From Lactiplantibacillus brownii (GTDB lineage Bacteria; Bacillota; Bacilli; Lactobacillales; Lactobacillaceae): 64,000 nt of DNA. Below the pieces are notes generated by a model. The model made no database searches and had not been told where the DNA came from. It saw only the letters and a list, made by a program, of their open reading frames with translations. The stretch lies in assembly GCF_031085375.1 (NCBI RefSeq), contig NZ_JAVCWF010000001.1, forward strand, positions 186,001-250,000. Reading direction: 5' to 3'. The translations under genes and the position numbers were made by a program. Positions 53,107 to 61,951 of this stretch are shown piece after piece (position 1 is the first letter of the stretch; each line of letters starts with the position of its first letter).

Positions 53107-54621
53107 ATGACTGAAATAAAATTATCAAATATTGAAAAACTAATTAATGGCCGACTGTTATTTACCATTCCGCAACTATTAGCGACTGGGCGCGATCATA
53201 TTGGCATTGTTGGCCGGAATGGTGCTGGCAAATCGACATTAGCACATCTGTTAACAGGTGCTGACCAAGACTACACCGGTCAACGATTGGTGGACGCACC
53301 AGTAACTTATGTGACGCAGATTGCGCCAACTGAAGACCGAAGCGGTGGGCAAGCGATGATGGCACGTGTTCGTGAGGCACTTAGTGGGCGCCCTGAAATT
53401 TTAATTTTAGACGAACCCTCATCAAATTTGGATGAACCTCACCAAGCTTGGCTGATTAAAAAATTGCGTCAGTATCACGGGTTACTATTATTGATCTCAC
53501 ATGATCGTCAACTATTGAACGCAGTCACAACACAGACTTGGGCAGTGAGTCATCAAGTCTTTACAGCATATGCTGGCAATTATGCGGCATACATGGCGCA
53601 AAAGGCACAAACGATCGCCACGCAGCAGGCGGCTTATACACGCCAAAATCGGCACGAACATGATTTGAAATTGGCGATGCAAGCGCGCAAAGAAAAAGCT
53701 CAGCGTATTCGGAAAGGCAACCGGCGCATGACGGCTAGTGAACGGTCAAATTCTAAGTCGCTTCGTGAGGCCACCGCTGCTAAGATGGATCGGACAGCGA
53801 AGAATTTGATGACGCGGGCCGCTCGTGAAGCGACCGTTACTAAACCTTTTACCCAAGTTGGGTTTAAACTAGTTGCGACCGATTTTCCAGCTTTTACTGG
53901 GAAAACAGTTGTCTCAGCTAGTGATTTAACGCTACATGAATATGATGAAACGCTACTCAAACAAACCAGCTTTCAAATTAAGCCTGGTGACCGTGTCGCT
54001 TTAACGGGTCCAAACGGTTGTGGTAAAACCACTTTATTGACTGCTATCTTGACCGGTCATCCCGGGTTATCAGTCTCACCATCGGCTAAAATTGGGGTCT
54101 TCAAGCAGGACATGACTGCGTTAGAGGGTCACCTGACTGTTTGGCAGACTGTGCGTGCGGCTAGTCAATTGCCGGACCAAACGATCCGTAATATTATGGG
54201 TGCGCTAGGCTTGCCGGCAAGATTTTACGAGCAAGCTGTCGCAGGATTAAGCGGTGGTGAATTGGTTAAGTTACAGTTGGTTTGTATCTTAGTGGGCGCC
54301 TATAATGTTTTGATGCTAGATGAGCCCACGAATTACTTGGACGTGGATGCCTTAGATGCGTTGGCGGACTATTTACAAAACTATCCGGGCACGATTATCT
54401 TTGTTTCCCATGATGTGGTTTTTCGGCAACAAGTGACGACACGAACTTTAGCTTTTAAACAACAACACTTAGTTGATCCTGATCAAGTGGCAGTGAAGGC
54501 TAGCGCCCCATCTGATTTACCCTTACTACAATTTAAGTATGACCAATTGATGGCTGACCCCGAAGCATCTACGGCTGATATTCAAAAGTTGCGTGACCAA
54601 ATTGAGGCGGCAAAAAAATAA
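53107..54621 (+). CDS. ABC-F family ATPase (ribosome protection / translation factor type)
   Basis: This 504-residue protein has two ABC domains and no membrane helices. The first domain has GRNGAGKST and SGGQ; the second has GPNGCGKTT, LSGGE and LMLDEPTNYLD. A basic linker lies between (residues about 170-270, KEKAQRIRKGNRRMT). ABC-F proteins act on the ribosome E site; the shortened first domain and a leader ORF resemble antibiotic-resistance members such as Lsa/Msr. Drug specificity is not predictable. AAGGGGG precedes the ATG. Confidence 0.9.
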   Translation: MTEIKLSNIEKLINGRLLFTIPQLLATGRDHIGIVGRNGAGKSTLAHLLTGADQDYTGQRLVDAPVTYVTQIAPTEDRSGGQAMMARVREALSGRPEILILDEPSSNLDEPHQAWLIKKLRQYHGLLLLISHDRQLLNAVTTQTWAVSHQVFTAYAGNYAAYMAQKAQTIATQQAAYTRQNRHEHDLKLAMQARKEKAQRIRKGNRRMTASERSNSKSLREATAAKMDRTAKNLMTRAAREATVTKPFTQVGFKLVATDFPAFTGKTVVSASDLTLHEYDETLLKQTSFQIKPGDRVALTGPNGCGKTTLLTAILTGHPGLSVSPSAKIGVFKQDMTALEGHLTVWQTVRAASQLPDQTIRNIMGALGLPARFYEQAVAGLSGGELVKLQLVCILVGAYNVLMLDEPTNYLDVDALDALADYLQNYPGTIIFVSHDVVFRQQVTTRTLAFKQQHLVDPDQVAVKASAPSDLPLLQFKYDQLMADPEASTADIQKLRDQIEAAKK

Positions 54622-54667
54622 AAGTGTTCAAAATTGGATTAGGACGACTTGGCTGATTTTGGATAAT

Positions 54668-54718
54668 AAAATAGATTGATAACTACTCAAAAGTTGAGTG
54701 GCTATCAATCTATTTTTG
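54668..54718. terminator. Bidirectional terminator, second copy of the 37150 hairpin
   Basis: The stem AAATAGATTGATAAC..ACTC / GAGT..TATCAATCTATTTTT closely resembles the hairpin at 37150-37203. It separates the ABC-F gene from the convergent ykoEDC operon. Confidence 0.85.
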
Positions 54719-54750
54719 TCAGACCCGTATTAAGGCGAGCGCTGCCCCGC

Positions 54751-55410
54751 TTAATGCCAAGGAATGACGAAGATTCCGAGTTGCATGAGAATTAGCCCAA
54801 TGATGAAAATGGCCCAATCCTGCCAACGTAAGACACAGTGACGGTAGTGTGTGCGGGGAGCATCTTCAACAAAGCCATGCGAGATCATTGCCTGTGCTAA
54901 ATTCTGTGACCAATTAATGGAAACTAAAACGGCTTTGAAATACAGTTTGGGCGACCAGAAAGAAAGTTGCTGCCCGCGCATCAAGCCAGCTGCGCGAATG
55001 ATTTGTACCTCATGTTGAATCTTAGGTACCAAATTGTAGGCAGCTAAGACACCATAAGCGAACTTGGCAGGTAAATGCCAGTTTTGTTCCAGGGAGTCGG
55101 CCAGTTGCAAAATATTGGTCGTTAACGTAAAAGTGGCACCCGTAAACACAAAAGCATAGATTCGTGTAAATAAGACCCAAGCCATGAGTGTTTTATCGCC
55201 GCTACCATTAATGTATTGGGTACTCCAAAGACCAATAGCGGGTAAGAGGGGCACAATTAACAGCCAGCCAATCGTTCGTAACTTGATGCGATGCGCCAGC
55301 AAATAAATAATGGCGAGGCCGACTAAAGCGACGTTCAAACTAATCACTAGGCTAAAAGAAATTTCGAGCGCAATCACGAATAACAATAAGAGTTTGATAC
55401 TGGGATTCAT
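54751..55410 (-). CDS. ykoC: ECF-type transporter transmembrane component YkoC
   Basis: This 219-residue protein has about five membrane helices and the EcfT coupling motif GLMRGQQLSF (an A-R-G type helix, about residue 145), followed by a second short motif near SHGFVED. It couples the substrate-binding YkoE to the ATPase YkoD. Its ATG overlaps the ykoD stop (ATGA). Part of a thiamine-precursor uptake system. Confidence 0.9.
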   Translation of the reverse strand: MNPSIKLLLLFVIALEISFSLVISLNVALVGLAIIYLLAHRIKLRTIGWLLIVPLLPAIGLWSTQYINGSGDKTLMAWVLFTRIYAFVFTGATFTLTTNILQLADSLEQNWHLPAKFAYGVLAAYNLVPKIQHEVQIIRAAGLMRGQQLSFWSPKLYFKAVLVSINWSQNLAQAMISHGFVEDAPRTHYRHCVLRWQDWAIFIIGLILMQLGIFVIPWH

Positions 55411-56825
55411 CTGAGCGCCCCCCGGTATTGCAATTGATGGTGATCAAAGCGCAAATGATAATCAATGAGTGGTGTTAATCCAGTCAATTGATGACTAATG
55501 ATAACAAGCGATTGCTGCGTGACCGCGATGGTGTTCTGTAAGAGTGCCACCAGCGCTTGTACCGATTTCAAATCCAATCCCTTTAATGGTTCATCCATCA
55601 GTAGGACTGGTGATTGCATGATTAGCATCAGTAGAATTTGCAGCTTCTTTTTTTGCCCCTCGCTCAAGGTATAAATGACTTGATCTTCGTGACCAACGAG
55701 GTTCAGCTGCTGCATTGCCGCGGTAATGCGTGCGGATGTAAAATAATTTCCGTAGGCATATTTCTGACTTTGCGCCAGTTCTTCGGCAACGGTAATCGTT
55801 AAGAATTGCGTCTCAGCGTCTTGAAATAATAGCGCTACTTGACGGGCATAGCGTTTGCGGCGAAGTCGCTGAATGTCATCACCTAAATAAGTAATCTGTC
55901 CGGTATAGCTGGTTAGACGAACGAGACTTTCAAATAAGGTCGATTTACCACTACCATTAGGCCCAGTAATTAAGGTATTCCGATGTAACCATAGTGTCAG
56001 ATCAGTTGGCTGTAACAGTTGATGGCGGCCTTGTTCTAACGCTACTTGTTGTAAGTGAAATAGTGGTTGGTCCTGATTGGTCGGTAGCGGCCACAGTTGA
56101 TCCGGTTGATTAGCCCGTGCAAAGGCCGCAAATAGTGCTGGCCAATCGGCAGTTGGTAGCGTGGTTAATTGCCGCGTTGGGGTAATCTGAACGACTTGAT
56201 CGACCAACGTCGCGTAGTCCGTTAAATCATGATCTGCTAAAATAATAGTTTTACCTGCTTGGTCGCGCAACTGAACGAGTCGTTTCAATAAACTTGCTCT
56301 GGCTGCGGGATCGACGCTGGCGAAAGGTTCATCTAATAAGATGACATCACTATCCATGGCAACGATTACTGCGAGGGCCACTTTTTGTTTTTCCCCACCG
56401 GATAAGTGGTTGAGCTGACGTTGCCGCAGCGCGCTAATGCCAACGAAATTAAGGGCTGTCGTAATTTTGCTATCAATCGCTGCAGGCGCAACTTGCTGAT
56501 TCTCTAACGCAAAGATCAGCTCGTTTTCAACGGTATCCATGGCAAATTGTTGATTTGGATTTTGAAACATTAAAGCGACTTGGTTAGCACGCTCAGTGGG
56601 TGCAATTGAGGCGAGATCCTGTCCGTCGTAGCGGATAACGCCTTGTGCATTTGGCAACGGCATTAGGCCAGTCATTAACTTGAGTAGCGTTGATTTACCC
56701 GTACCTGAAGGACCAGTGAGCAATGTAAATTGGTGCGTTTTAAACGTTAGGTTAACGTGATTCAAGGTTGGCGCTTGCGCCTCCGGGTACGTGTAAGATA
56801 GATTTTCCAGCGCAATGTTCGCCAT
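55407..56825 (-). CDS. ykoD: ECF-type transporter duplicated ATPase YkoD
   Basis: This 472-residue protein has two fused ABC domains: Walker A GPSGTGKST (residues about 39-47) with LSGGE and DEPFASVD in the first; GPNGSGKST, LSEGQ and MDEPLKGLD in the second. The duplication is typical for YkoD. It energises uptake of hydroxymethylpyrimidine or thiamine together with YkoC and YkoE. Confidence 0.92.
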   Translation of the reverse strand: MANIALENLSYTYPEAQAPTLNHVNLTFKTHQFTLLTGPSGTGKSTLLKLMTGLMPLPNAQGVIRYDGQDLASIAPTERANQVALMFQNPNQQFAMDTVENELIFALENQQVAPAAIDSKITTALNFVGISALRQRQLNHLSGGEKQKVALAVIVAMDSDVILLDEPFASVDPAARASLLKRLVQLRDQAGKTIILADHDLTDYATLVDQVVQITPTRQLTTLPTADWPALFAAFARANQPDQLWPLPTNQDQPLFHLQQVALEQGRHQLLQPTDLTLWLHRNTLITGPNGSGKSTLFESLVRLTSYTGQITYLGDDIQRLRRKRYARQVALLFQDAETQFLTITVAEELAQSQKYAYGNYFTSARITAAMQQLNLVGHEDQVIYTLSEGQKKKLQILLMLIMQSPVLLMDEPLKGLDLKSVQALVALLQNTIAVTQQSLVIISHQLTGLTPLIDYHLRFDHHQLQYRGALR

Positions 56826-56840
56826 AACGATTCCTCGATT

Positions 56841-57416
56841 CTAGTTCGTGTGTGTGAACTTCAAGACGTGACTTCGGTCCAACATATTTGTGATTAAACG
56901 GGTCAGAACGCCGCCAAACAAGAACATTGAACAGAAGCGCACCACGAAGTATAAGATCAGTAGCCATAATTGTAGTTTGAAGTAGCCATTACGAGCGAGG
57001 TCCCAACCAAAAGTAATGATCGTGGTCGTGAATGCCGAAGCGGTTAAACCCAGCCAATCATAGTGTTTGTAACGGGTGACGATGTAGCCAAGTTCGGCAC
57101 CGAAACCTTGGGTCACACCAGAAATTAAAGTTGAAATGCCCCATTGACCCCCGAAAAACATTTCAACGGTGGCAGCAAGCAATTCGCCCAATGTGGCAGA
57201 ACCCTTTAAACGTAAGAGATAGCCAGCCAACATCCCTGGCATACACCAGAGCCCCAATAAAATCTCATTAGCGAGCCCCGATAAACCGACGGGTGCGAGG
57301 GCGGCGGTTAGAACGTCGTAAACGTAGTTAGTCCCCATAAAGATCGCACCAAAGAAAATCCCAATTAACGCGATTAAGATAATGTCACTTAATCGCCATG
57401 CTTTTGCCCATTTCAT
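56841..57416 (-). CDS. ykoE: Thiamine-precursor ECF substrate-binding membrane protein YkoE
   Basis: This 191-residue protein has about six helices and matches the YkoE family (LSDIILIALIGIFFGAIF; GGQWGISTLISGVTQGFGAE). The ATG at 57416 follows GGGAGG by 10 bp. It is the first gene of ykoEDC and is directly preceded by a TPP riboswitch, which fixes the substrate class as thiamine or its pyrimidine precursor. Confidence 0.92.
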   Translation of the reverse strand: MKWAKAWRLSDIILIALIGIFFGAIFMGTNYVYDVLTAALAPVGLSGLANEILLGLWCMPGMLAGYLLRLKGSATLGELLAATVEMFFGGQWGISTLISGVTQGFGAELGYIVTRYKHYDWLGLTASAFTTTIITFGWDLARNGYFKLQLWLLILYFVVRFCSMFLFGGVLTRLITNMLDRSHVLKFTHTN

Positions 57417-57469
57417 AATCAAAAAACCTCCCAAAGTTGTTATCATTCATGCCACCGTGCGACAAAAAA

Positions 57470-57505
57470 CGGTCATCACTAGTTTTGACAACTAAGTGAT
57501 GACCG
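57470..57505 (-). terminator. Expression-platform terminator of the TPP riboswitch
   Basis: On the minus strand CGGTCATCACTT..AGTGATGACCG is followed by TTTTTTG, between the aptamer and ykoE. Confidence 0.85.
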
Positions 57506-57527
57506 GCTAAAGTCTGTTTGATGGTTC

Positions 57528-57613
57528 TCCAAATAAGCATTGCTCCCTTGCGCTGGCATTATCCAGATCAGGTTCAATGGGTATTATCTCAGCCGAATGG
57601 CACCCCAGTTGCT
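57528..57613 (-). promoter_or_regulatory. TPP riboswitch (THI element)
   Basis: On the minus strand the conserved parts read GGGGTGCC, GGCTGAGATAATACCC, TGAACCTGATCTGGATAATG and CCAGCGCAAGGGAGCA, in the right order and spacing. Bound thiamine pyrophosphate favours the terminator at 57470-57505 and shuts off ykoEDC. Confidence 0.96.
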
Positions 57614-57768
57614 ATGAATGATTAGTTTCAGTGTAAACGAATTCAGGGTGCAACGCAATTAACAATTTTGCCTAGTGAGCAAAGTTCATTGGAAAATCAT
57701 GATTTTGTGCTTTACTTAAGTTAGTAAACCTCGCAGATTAATTTTTTAACGGATTGGAGGGGAAAATC

Positions 57769-58242
57769 ATGACAACAATTTACGATTTTAAAGAAACTGA
57801 AATGAGTGGCGCCGACTTAGACCTAGCCGAATATCGTGGGCAAGTTTTGTTAATCGTCAACACGGCGAGCAATTGTGGGTTAGCGCCCCAGTTTAAAGGC
57901 TTAGAAACCCTTTATCAAAAGTATCAAAGTGAAGGCCTGGTCATCTTAGGATTACCTTCAAATCAATTTCATCAAGAAAAAGCGGATGATGCTGAGACGC
58001 AGGATTATTGTCAGCGGCATTACGGGGTGACCTTTCCAATGACTAAGCGTGTGATGGTCAATGGGGAAGCTGCTGATCCGTTATTTGCTTACTTGAAACA
58101 AGCTGCGGGTCATGGTCGCATTAAATGGAATTTCACGAAATTCTTAATTGGTCGTGACGGGCAAGTCTTACAGCGTTTTGCCCCCACGACACGGCCGCAA
58201 ACTTTTGAAACGGCGATTCGAGATGCTTTGGCAGATCGTTGA
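57769..58242 (+). CDS. gpo: Glutathione peroxidase-like thiol peroxidase
   Basis: This 157-residue protein has the peroxidatic Cys36 in VNTASNCGLAPQ, Gln in LPSNQF and the WNF motif (IKWNFTKFLIG). It reduces peroxides with thiols; Cys instead of selenocysteine is normal for bacteria. The ATG at 57769 has TTGGAGGGG upstream. It lies 39 bp before an aldo/keto reductase; both would handle oxidised lipids or aldehydes. Confidence 0.92.
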   Translation: MTTIYDFKETEMSGADLDLAEYRGQVLLIVNTASNCGLAPQFKGLETLYQKYQSEGLVILGLPSNQFHQEKADDAETQDYCQRHYGVTFPMTKRVMVNGEAADPLFAYLKQAAGHGRIKWNFTKFLIGRDGQVLQRFAPTTRPQTFETAIRDALADR

Positions 58243-58281
58243 ACCTTTAGAATGAAGAAACGAGTTAAGGAGGAATTTTTG

Positions 58282-59112
58282 TTGGAAACTTATACCTTAC
58301 GAGATGGGTTAACTTTACCCAAAGTTGGTTTTGGGACCTATAAATTAAATGGTGCGCATGGTGTTGATGTGATTGATTCAGCGATTGATCGCGGTTATCG
58401 GTTATTAGATACGGCGTTTAATTATGAAAATGAAGGCGCTGTTGGTGAAGCGGTTCGACGGTCGTCAGTCCCCCGTTCTGAACTGTTGATTTCTTCTAAA
58501 TTACCCGGCCGTCATCAGACTTATCATGAAGCCATCGCAACGATTCAAGAATCGCTGTATCGTGCTGGACTGGATTATTACGATTTATACTTGATTCATT
58601 GGCCGAACCCCAAAGAAGATCATTACGTTGAAGCTTGGCAAGCGTTGATTGAAGCGCAAAAGTTTGGCTTAGTCCGTTCAATTGGCGTTTCTAACTTTTT
58701 ACCGGCTCATTTGGATCGCTTGAAAAAGGAAACGGGTGTGATGCCGGTCATTAACCAAGTTGAACTCCATCCATACTTTAATCAACAGGAACAACGTGAC
58801 TACGACGCCGCGCATGACATCTTGACGCAAGATTGGAGCCCACTAGGTCGTGCGAGTGAGATGTTAAAGAATGAAACGTTGAAACAACTGGCAACTCAAT
58901 ATGGTAAGAATGTTGGTCAATTGATTCTGCGCTGGGAACTTCAGTTGGGGACCTTGCCAATTCCAAAGTCTTCAACGCCAAGCCGTCAGCTAGGCAATCT
59001 TGACTTATTTGACTTTGAAATTTCGGCGGCGGATATGACCACAATCAATGGGCTAAGTTCGGCCACGGGTCGTTTGAATAATCAAGATCCGGCTGTTTAT
59101 CAAGAATTCTAG
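58282..59112 (+). CDS. Aldo/keto reductase (2,5-diketo-gluconate reductase type)
   Basis: This 276-residue NADPH enzyme has the catalytic set Asp/Tyr in LDTAFNYENE, Lys in ISSKLPG and His in LIHWPNP, with IPKSSTPSRQ near the end. The start is TTG at 58282, 8 bp after AAGGAGG (58267-58273); the ATG at 58252 lies upstream of that site. Co-transcribed with the peroxidase. Confidence 0.88.
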   Translation: METYTLRDGLTLPKVGFGTYKLNGAHGVDVIDSAIDRGYRLLDTAFNYENEGAVGEAVRRSSVPRSELLISSKLPGRHQTYHEAIATIQESLYRAGLDYYDLYLIHWPNPKEDHYVEAWQALIEAQKFGLVRSIGVSNFLPAHLDRLKKETGVMPVINQVELHPYFNQQEQRDYDAAHDILTQDWSPLGRASEMLKNETLKQLATQYGKNVGQLILRWELQLGTLPIPKSSTPSRQLGNLDLFDFEISAADMTTINGLSSATGRLNNQDPAVYQEF

Positions 59113-59116
59113 TAAT

Positions 59117-59150
59117 AAAGATTGGCTGTAGCTGGTCAATCTTTTTTGTT
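59117..59150 (+). terminator. Terminator of the peroxidase-reductase operon
   Basis: AAAGATTG...CAATCTTTTTTG with a short loop, directly after the stop codon. Confidence 0.75.
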
Positions 59151-59162
59151 AGCGATGAAAAA

Positions 59163-59200
59163 GCCCTGAAGTTGGGCAGTGATGCCAAGCTTCAAGGGAG
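59163..59200 (-). terminator. Minus-strand hairpin terminator
   Basis: On the minus strand CCCTTGAAGCTTGGC..GCCCAACTTCAGGG is followed by CTTTTTC. It lies 60 bp after the terminator of the small ORF at 59339 and may be a second stop or end an unseen short RNA. Confidence 0.6.
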
Positions 59201-59257
59201 GATGAGGTCAAACTACGCCGAGCCATTTTTGTCTCAAAATCAGCGCAAAATAAAACT

Positions 59258-59302
59258 GACTAGCAGGTCTCCAATGGTGTCATGGAAACAAGCTAGTCAG
59301 TA
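59258..59302 (-). terminator. Terminator after the 51-residue ORF
   Basis: The perfect 9-bp stem CTGACTAGC / GCTAGTCAG is followed on the minus strand by TTTTATTTTG. It lies 37 bp after the small ORF's stop, supporting transcription of that ORF. Confidence 0.75.
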
Positions 59303-59338
59303 AACAATGTCTATATTTCAAAAGCCCAACTAAATGAC

Positions 59339-59494
59339 CTAAAGAAAGTCGATTTGGTGGAGATTTGCGGGCATCTTACTATTGTGATGGTTTACTGTCT
59401 TCACTTGCATTGCCCGTGAGGCATTCACAAAATGGACACCCGTTGCTGCAATCAAACCCATACCTAAAATCGTAATAATACTCAATACCATCAT
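59339..59494 (-). CDS. 51-residue single-helix membrane protein
   Basis: The ORF starts MMVLSIITILGMGLIAATGV, a clear membrane helix, followed by a polar tail with HH and several Lys/Asn. A weak AGAG-type ribosome binding site is 7 bp upstream and a terminator follows. No family recognised. Confidence 0.55.
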   Translation of the reverse strand: MMVLSIITILGMGLIAATGVHFVNASRAMQVKTVNHHNSKMPANLHQIDFL

Positions 59495-59677
59495 TATTCA
59501 CTCTTTTCTGATTACTTTATGGGTCTATTTTAGCGCTTACATGAATTCCGTCATTTGAGAGCCATTAAAGAAAGATTAGGGTTTCCTTTTTTTAGTGTTT
59601 TACGTCAAAAACGTTAGATTATTAAGTTTTAGGTACTGATAACTATTGAATTAGTGCTTTGGGGCTTTATAATATAA

Positions 59678-59757
59678 AGTCGTTTTTCACGGTAATTGTC
59701 ATCAAAAACACAAAAATAGGATGAGACTGAAAAAATTCGGCCTCATCCTATTTTAAA
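59678..59757 (+). ncRNA. Possible ~80-nt small RNA upstream of greA terminator
   Basis: TTGAAT (59646-59651), 16 bp, TATAAT (59668-59673) faces right. The terminator at 59713-59755 comes about 40 nt after the expected start, and no ORF fits between. It may be a short RNA antisense to nothing known, or a promoter of no consequence. Confidence 0.35.
59713..59756. terminator. Bidirectional terminator downstream of greA
   Basis: The stem AAATAGGATGAG / CTCATCCTATTTT has A and T runs on both sides. On the minus strand it ends greA. Confidence 0.85.
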
Positions 59758-59800
59758 AGTGACATCGCACGATTGATTATTGAGCGGTGTCGTTATTTTT

Positions 59801-60271
59801 TTAGCTACGGTGAATTTCGATAATCTTAACTTGGTAGCTGCCATTTGGCGCTGAAACTGTCACAACATCGTTGACGGTATGGTGGTTAAGCGCGGTGCCA
59901 ATTGGGGAAGTGAAAGAAATCTTGTTTTCGTCTAAGTTGGCTTCTTGCTTGCCGACCAGTTGATAGGTGACTTGATCGTGATCATCCATAAATTCTAGTG
60001 TGACGGATTTACCGATGTCTAGTTGATCATTGTCGGCCGGTTCGACAACTTTAGCATATTGTAGTTGCTTATTTAAGAAACGTAGGCGACTCTCCAAACG
60101 ACCCAAGTCACGTTTAGCATTGGTGTATTCAGCGTTTTCGGACCGATCACCAAGCGCGGCCGCGGCAGCTAAAACTTTGATGCGGTGTGGTCGTTGCGCA
60201 ATCAGATCAGCGATTTCTTGTTCAATGGCGTGATAGCCCGCTGGCGTCATTTTATTAAAGGTTGGTTCCAT
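59801..60271 (-). CDS. greA: Transcript cleavage factor GreA/GreB family
   Basis: This 156-residue protein has an N-terminal coiled coil with the tip residues GDRSENAEYTNAK (Asp/Glu that reach the RNA polymerase active site, about 42-54) and the C-terminal FKBP-like domain (SFTSPIGTALNHHTVNDVVTV). It rescues backtracked RNA polymerase. The ATG at 60271 gives the family's normal length. Confidence 0.92.
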   Translation of the reverse strand: MEPTFNKMTPAGYHAIEQEIADLIAQRPHRIKVLAAAAALGDRSENAEYTNAKRDLGRLESRLRFLNKQLQYAKVVEPADNDQLDIGKSVTLEFMDDHDQVTYQLVGKQEANLDENKISFTSPIGTALNHHTVNDVVTVSAPNGSYQVKIIEIHRS

Positions 60272-60436
60272 CTGATCAAGCCTCGGATTTCGTGGATTTT
60301 ACTGGGAATAGTTTAACGCATTTTGAGAAAAATTTGTATTTTGTTTTAGAAAAATATTTTTAGGCGGTGTTTAGTGGTGACCTGCTAGCCAAATAGTGGC
60401 GATCCTCAGAAGTTTCTTGCTGATTTTGCCAATGAT

Positions 60437-60506
60437 AAAAAAATAGCCAACGACTTTACAGCCTTGGCTAGTCGTAGAGTTTCTCACGCTCTACGGAGTT
60501 ACGAAC
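60437..60506 (-). ncRNA. Candidate small RNA between greA and nagB
   Basis: On the minus strand TTGTAT (60536-60541), 17 bp, TATACT (60513-60518) predicts a start near 60506. The ~70-nt product folds into three consecutive hairpins: GAGTT/AACTC, CGTAGAG/CTCTACG (60473-60479 and 60489-60495) and the terminator TAGCCAA/TTGGCTA (60444-60470), followed by seven U. No ORF fits. I do not recognise a family. Confidence 0.6.
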
Positions 60507-60578
60507 TCTTTAAGTATATGCAAATTAATTACATAATACAATTAATTTGTTATGAAAAGCAGTCGAAATTCGTGCATT

Positions 60579-60665
60579 TGGGAACGGTTGCAAATAAAAA
60601 CTTGAAGTATTTCGAACAAACCCCTTGAATTTTAGTCTAGACCAATATACAATTGGACTATACCA
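60579..60665 (+). promoter_or_regulatory. nagB promoter with two NagR (dre) sites and a weak cre
   Basis: TTGAAT (60625-60630), 17 bp, TACAAT (60648-60653). AGTCTAGACCAAT (60634-60646), between the boxes, and ATTGGACTATACCA (60652-60665), over the start, match the NagR/YvoA dre pattern ATTGGTCTAGACCA. TGGGAACGGTTGCA (60579-60592) is a weak cre. Induction by glucosamine-6-P or GlcNAc-6-P is inferred. Confidence 0.75.
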
Positions 60666-60688
60666 AATAAAGAGGGAGTCAGTTAATT

Positions 60689-61402
60689 ATGAAAGTTATC
60701 GTAGTAAAGGATCAAGCTGCCGGCGGTGTAGAAGGATACAAAGTATTTAAGAATGCCTTGGACAATGGGGCTAAAGTATTTGGGTTGGCAACTGGTTCGA
60801 CACCCGTTACAACTTATCAAGAAATCGTAAAGAGTGACTTAGATTTCAGTAACTGCACATCCGTTAACTTGGATGAATATGTTGGTATTGCACCAGACAA
60901 CGAACAAAGCTACAAATACTTTATGCAATCACATTTATTTGACCAAAAACCATTTAAACAATCATTCTTGCCAAACGGTTTAGCTGCTAATCCAGCTGAA
61001 GAAGTTAAGCGTTATGACAAAGTGATCGATGAACACCCAATCGACTTACAAATCTTAGGTATTGGCCGTAATGGTCACATTGGTTTTAACGAACCAGGGA
61101 CTTCTCGCGATGTCACGACTCATGTTGTTGACTTAACAGAATCTACCATCGAAGCTAACGCACGTTTCTTCGAAAGTGAAAACGATGTTCCTAAGCAAGC
61201 CTTCTCAATGGGCTTAGCTTCAATCATGAAGAGCAAACACTTAATCCTTGAAGCCTTTGGCGAAAACAAGGCTGATGCCGTTAAGGGTATGATCGAAGGC
61301 CCTGACACCGTTGATTGCCCAGCTTCAATCTTGCAAAACCATCCTGACGTTACGGTTATCATTGATGAAGCCGCAGCCAGCAAGTTAAGCAAGAAGTACT
61401 AA
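60689..61402 (+). CDS. nagB: Glucosamine-6-phosphate deaminase
   Basis: This 237-residue enzyme converts glucosamine-6-phosphate to fructose-6-phosphate and ammonia. Motifs: [19 protein letters not shown], and the active-site [14 protein letters not shown]. The short length (no allosteric C-terminal tail) is typical for Firmicutes. AGAGGGAG precedes the ATG. Strong codon bias suggests high expression. Confidence 0.96.
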   Translation: MKVIVVKDQAAGGVEGYKVFKNALDNGAKVFGLATGSTPVTTYQEIVKSDLDFSNCTSVNLDEYVGIAPDNEQSYKYFMQSHLFDQKPFKQSFLPNGLAANPAEEVKRYDKVIDEHPIDLQILGIGRNGHIGFNEPGTSRDVTTHVVDLTESTIEANARFFESENDVPKQAFSMGLASIMKSKHLILEAFGENKADAVKGMIEGPDTVDCPASILQNHPDVTVIIDEAAASKLSKKY

Positions 61403-61447
61403 AATTTAAACTTAACTAAATTTAAAAATTAATGCGTGTATACTTTA

Positions 61448-61490
61448 AAAGACTATTCGAAATCCAACGATTTCGAATAGCCTTTTTTTT
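61448..61490 (+). terminator. Terminator of nagB
   Basis: The stem GACTATTCGAAATC / GATTTCGAATAGCC is followed by eight T. Confidence 0.9.
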
Positions 61491-61499
61491 ATCTGCATA

Positions 61500-61841
61500 A
61501 TGGCAACCATTGGTTATATCATCCTATTATCAATCATGCGAAACAACTTCGAGATGCTCTTGGCGGCTGGGCTAATGGCGGTTGGTTTTGGTGTGATGGT
61601 TTCTGTTTCTCAATCAACAGCTCTCCTGTTAGCTCCCATGGAAGAACAGGGACTTGCTAATGCCACTTATTATTTAGGAAGTGATATTGGTATGTCGATC
61701 GGGCCAATTATTGGTGGTATTTTACCAACTATTTTGCCACTAAAGTTCTTTTACCCAGTGATGTTAGTCGTCGTTCCTTTGACAGCAATTATCTATTTAG
61801 TTAATCGTCGTAAGCTCAATGCCGCAGTACAATACAATTAA
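61500..61841 (+). pseudogene. C-terminal remnant of an MFS transporter
   Basis: The 113 residues cover about the last four helices of an MFS drug transporter (MAVGFGVMVSVSQSTALLLA, GSDIGMSIGPIIGGILPTIL) and a basic tail. There is no ribosome binding site before the first ATG, and the front two thirds are missing, cut by the nagB terminator. It is most likely a deletion remnant. Confidence 0.8.
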
Positions 61842-61904
61842 AGTGGCATTATTACGAAATTGATTGCTTGGTAGTGTTTAAAGCAAACAATTACTGAGAC
61901 AAAA

Positions 61905-61951
61905 AATAGGCGACTGTCATCGTTAAACTCACGATGACGGTGGCCTATTTG
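61905..61951 (-). terminator. Terminator of the TauE/SafE gene
   Basis: On the minus strand ATAGGC..CCGTCATCGT / ACGATGACAG..GCCTATTTTT forms a long stem with a T run. Confidence 0.85.
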
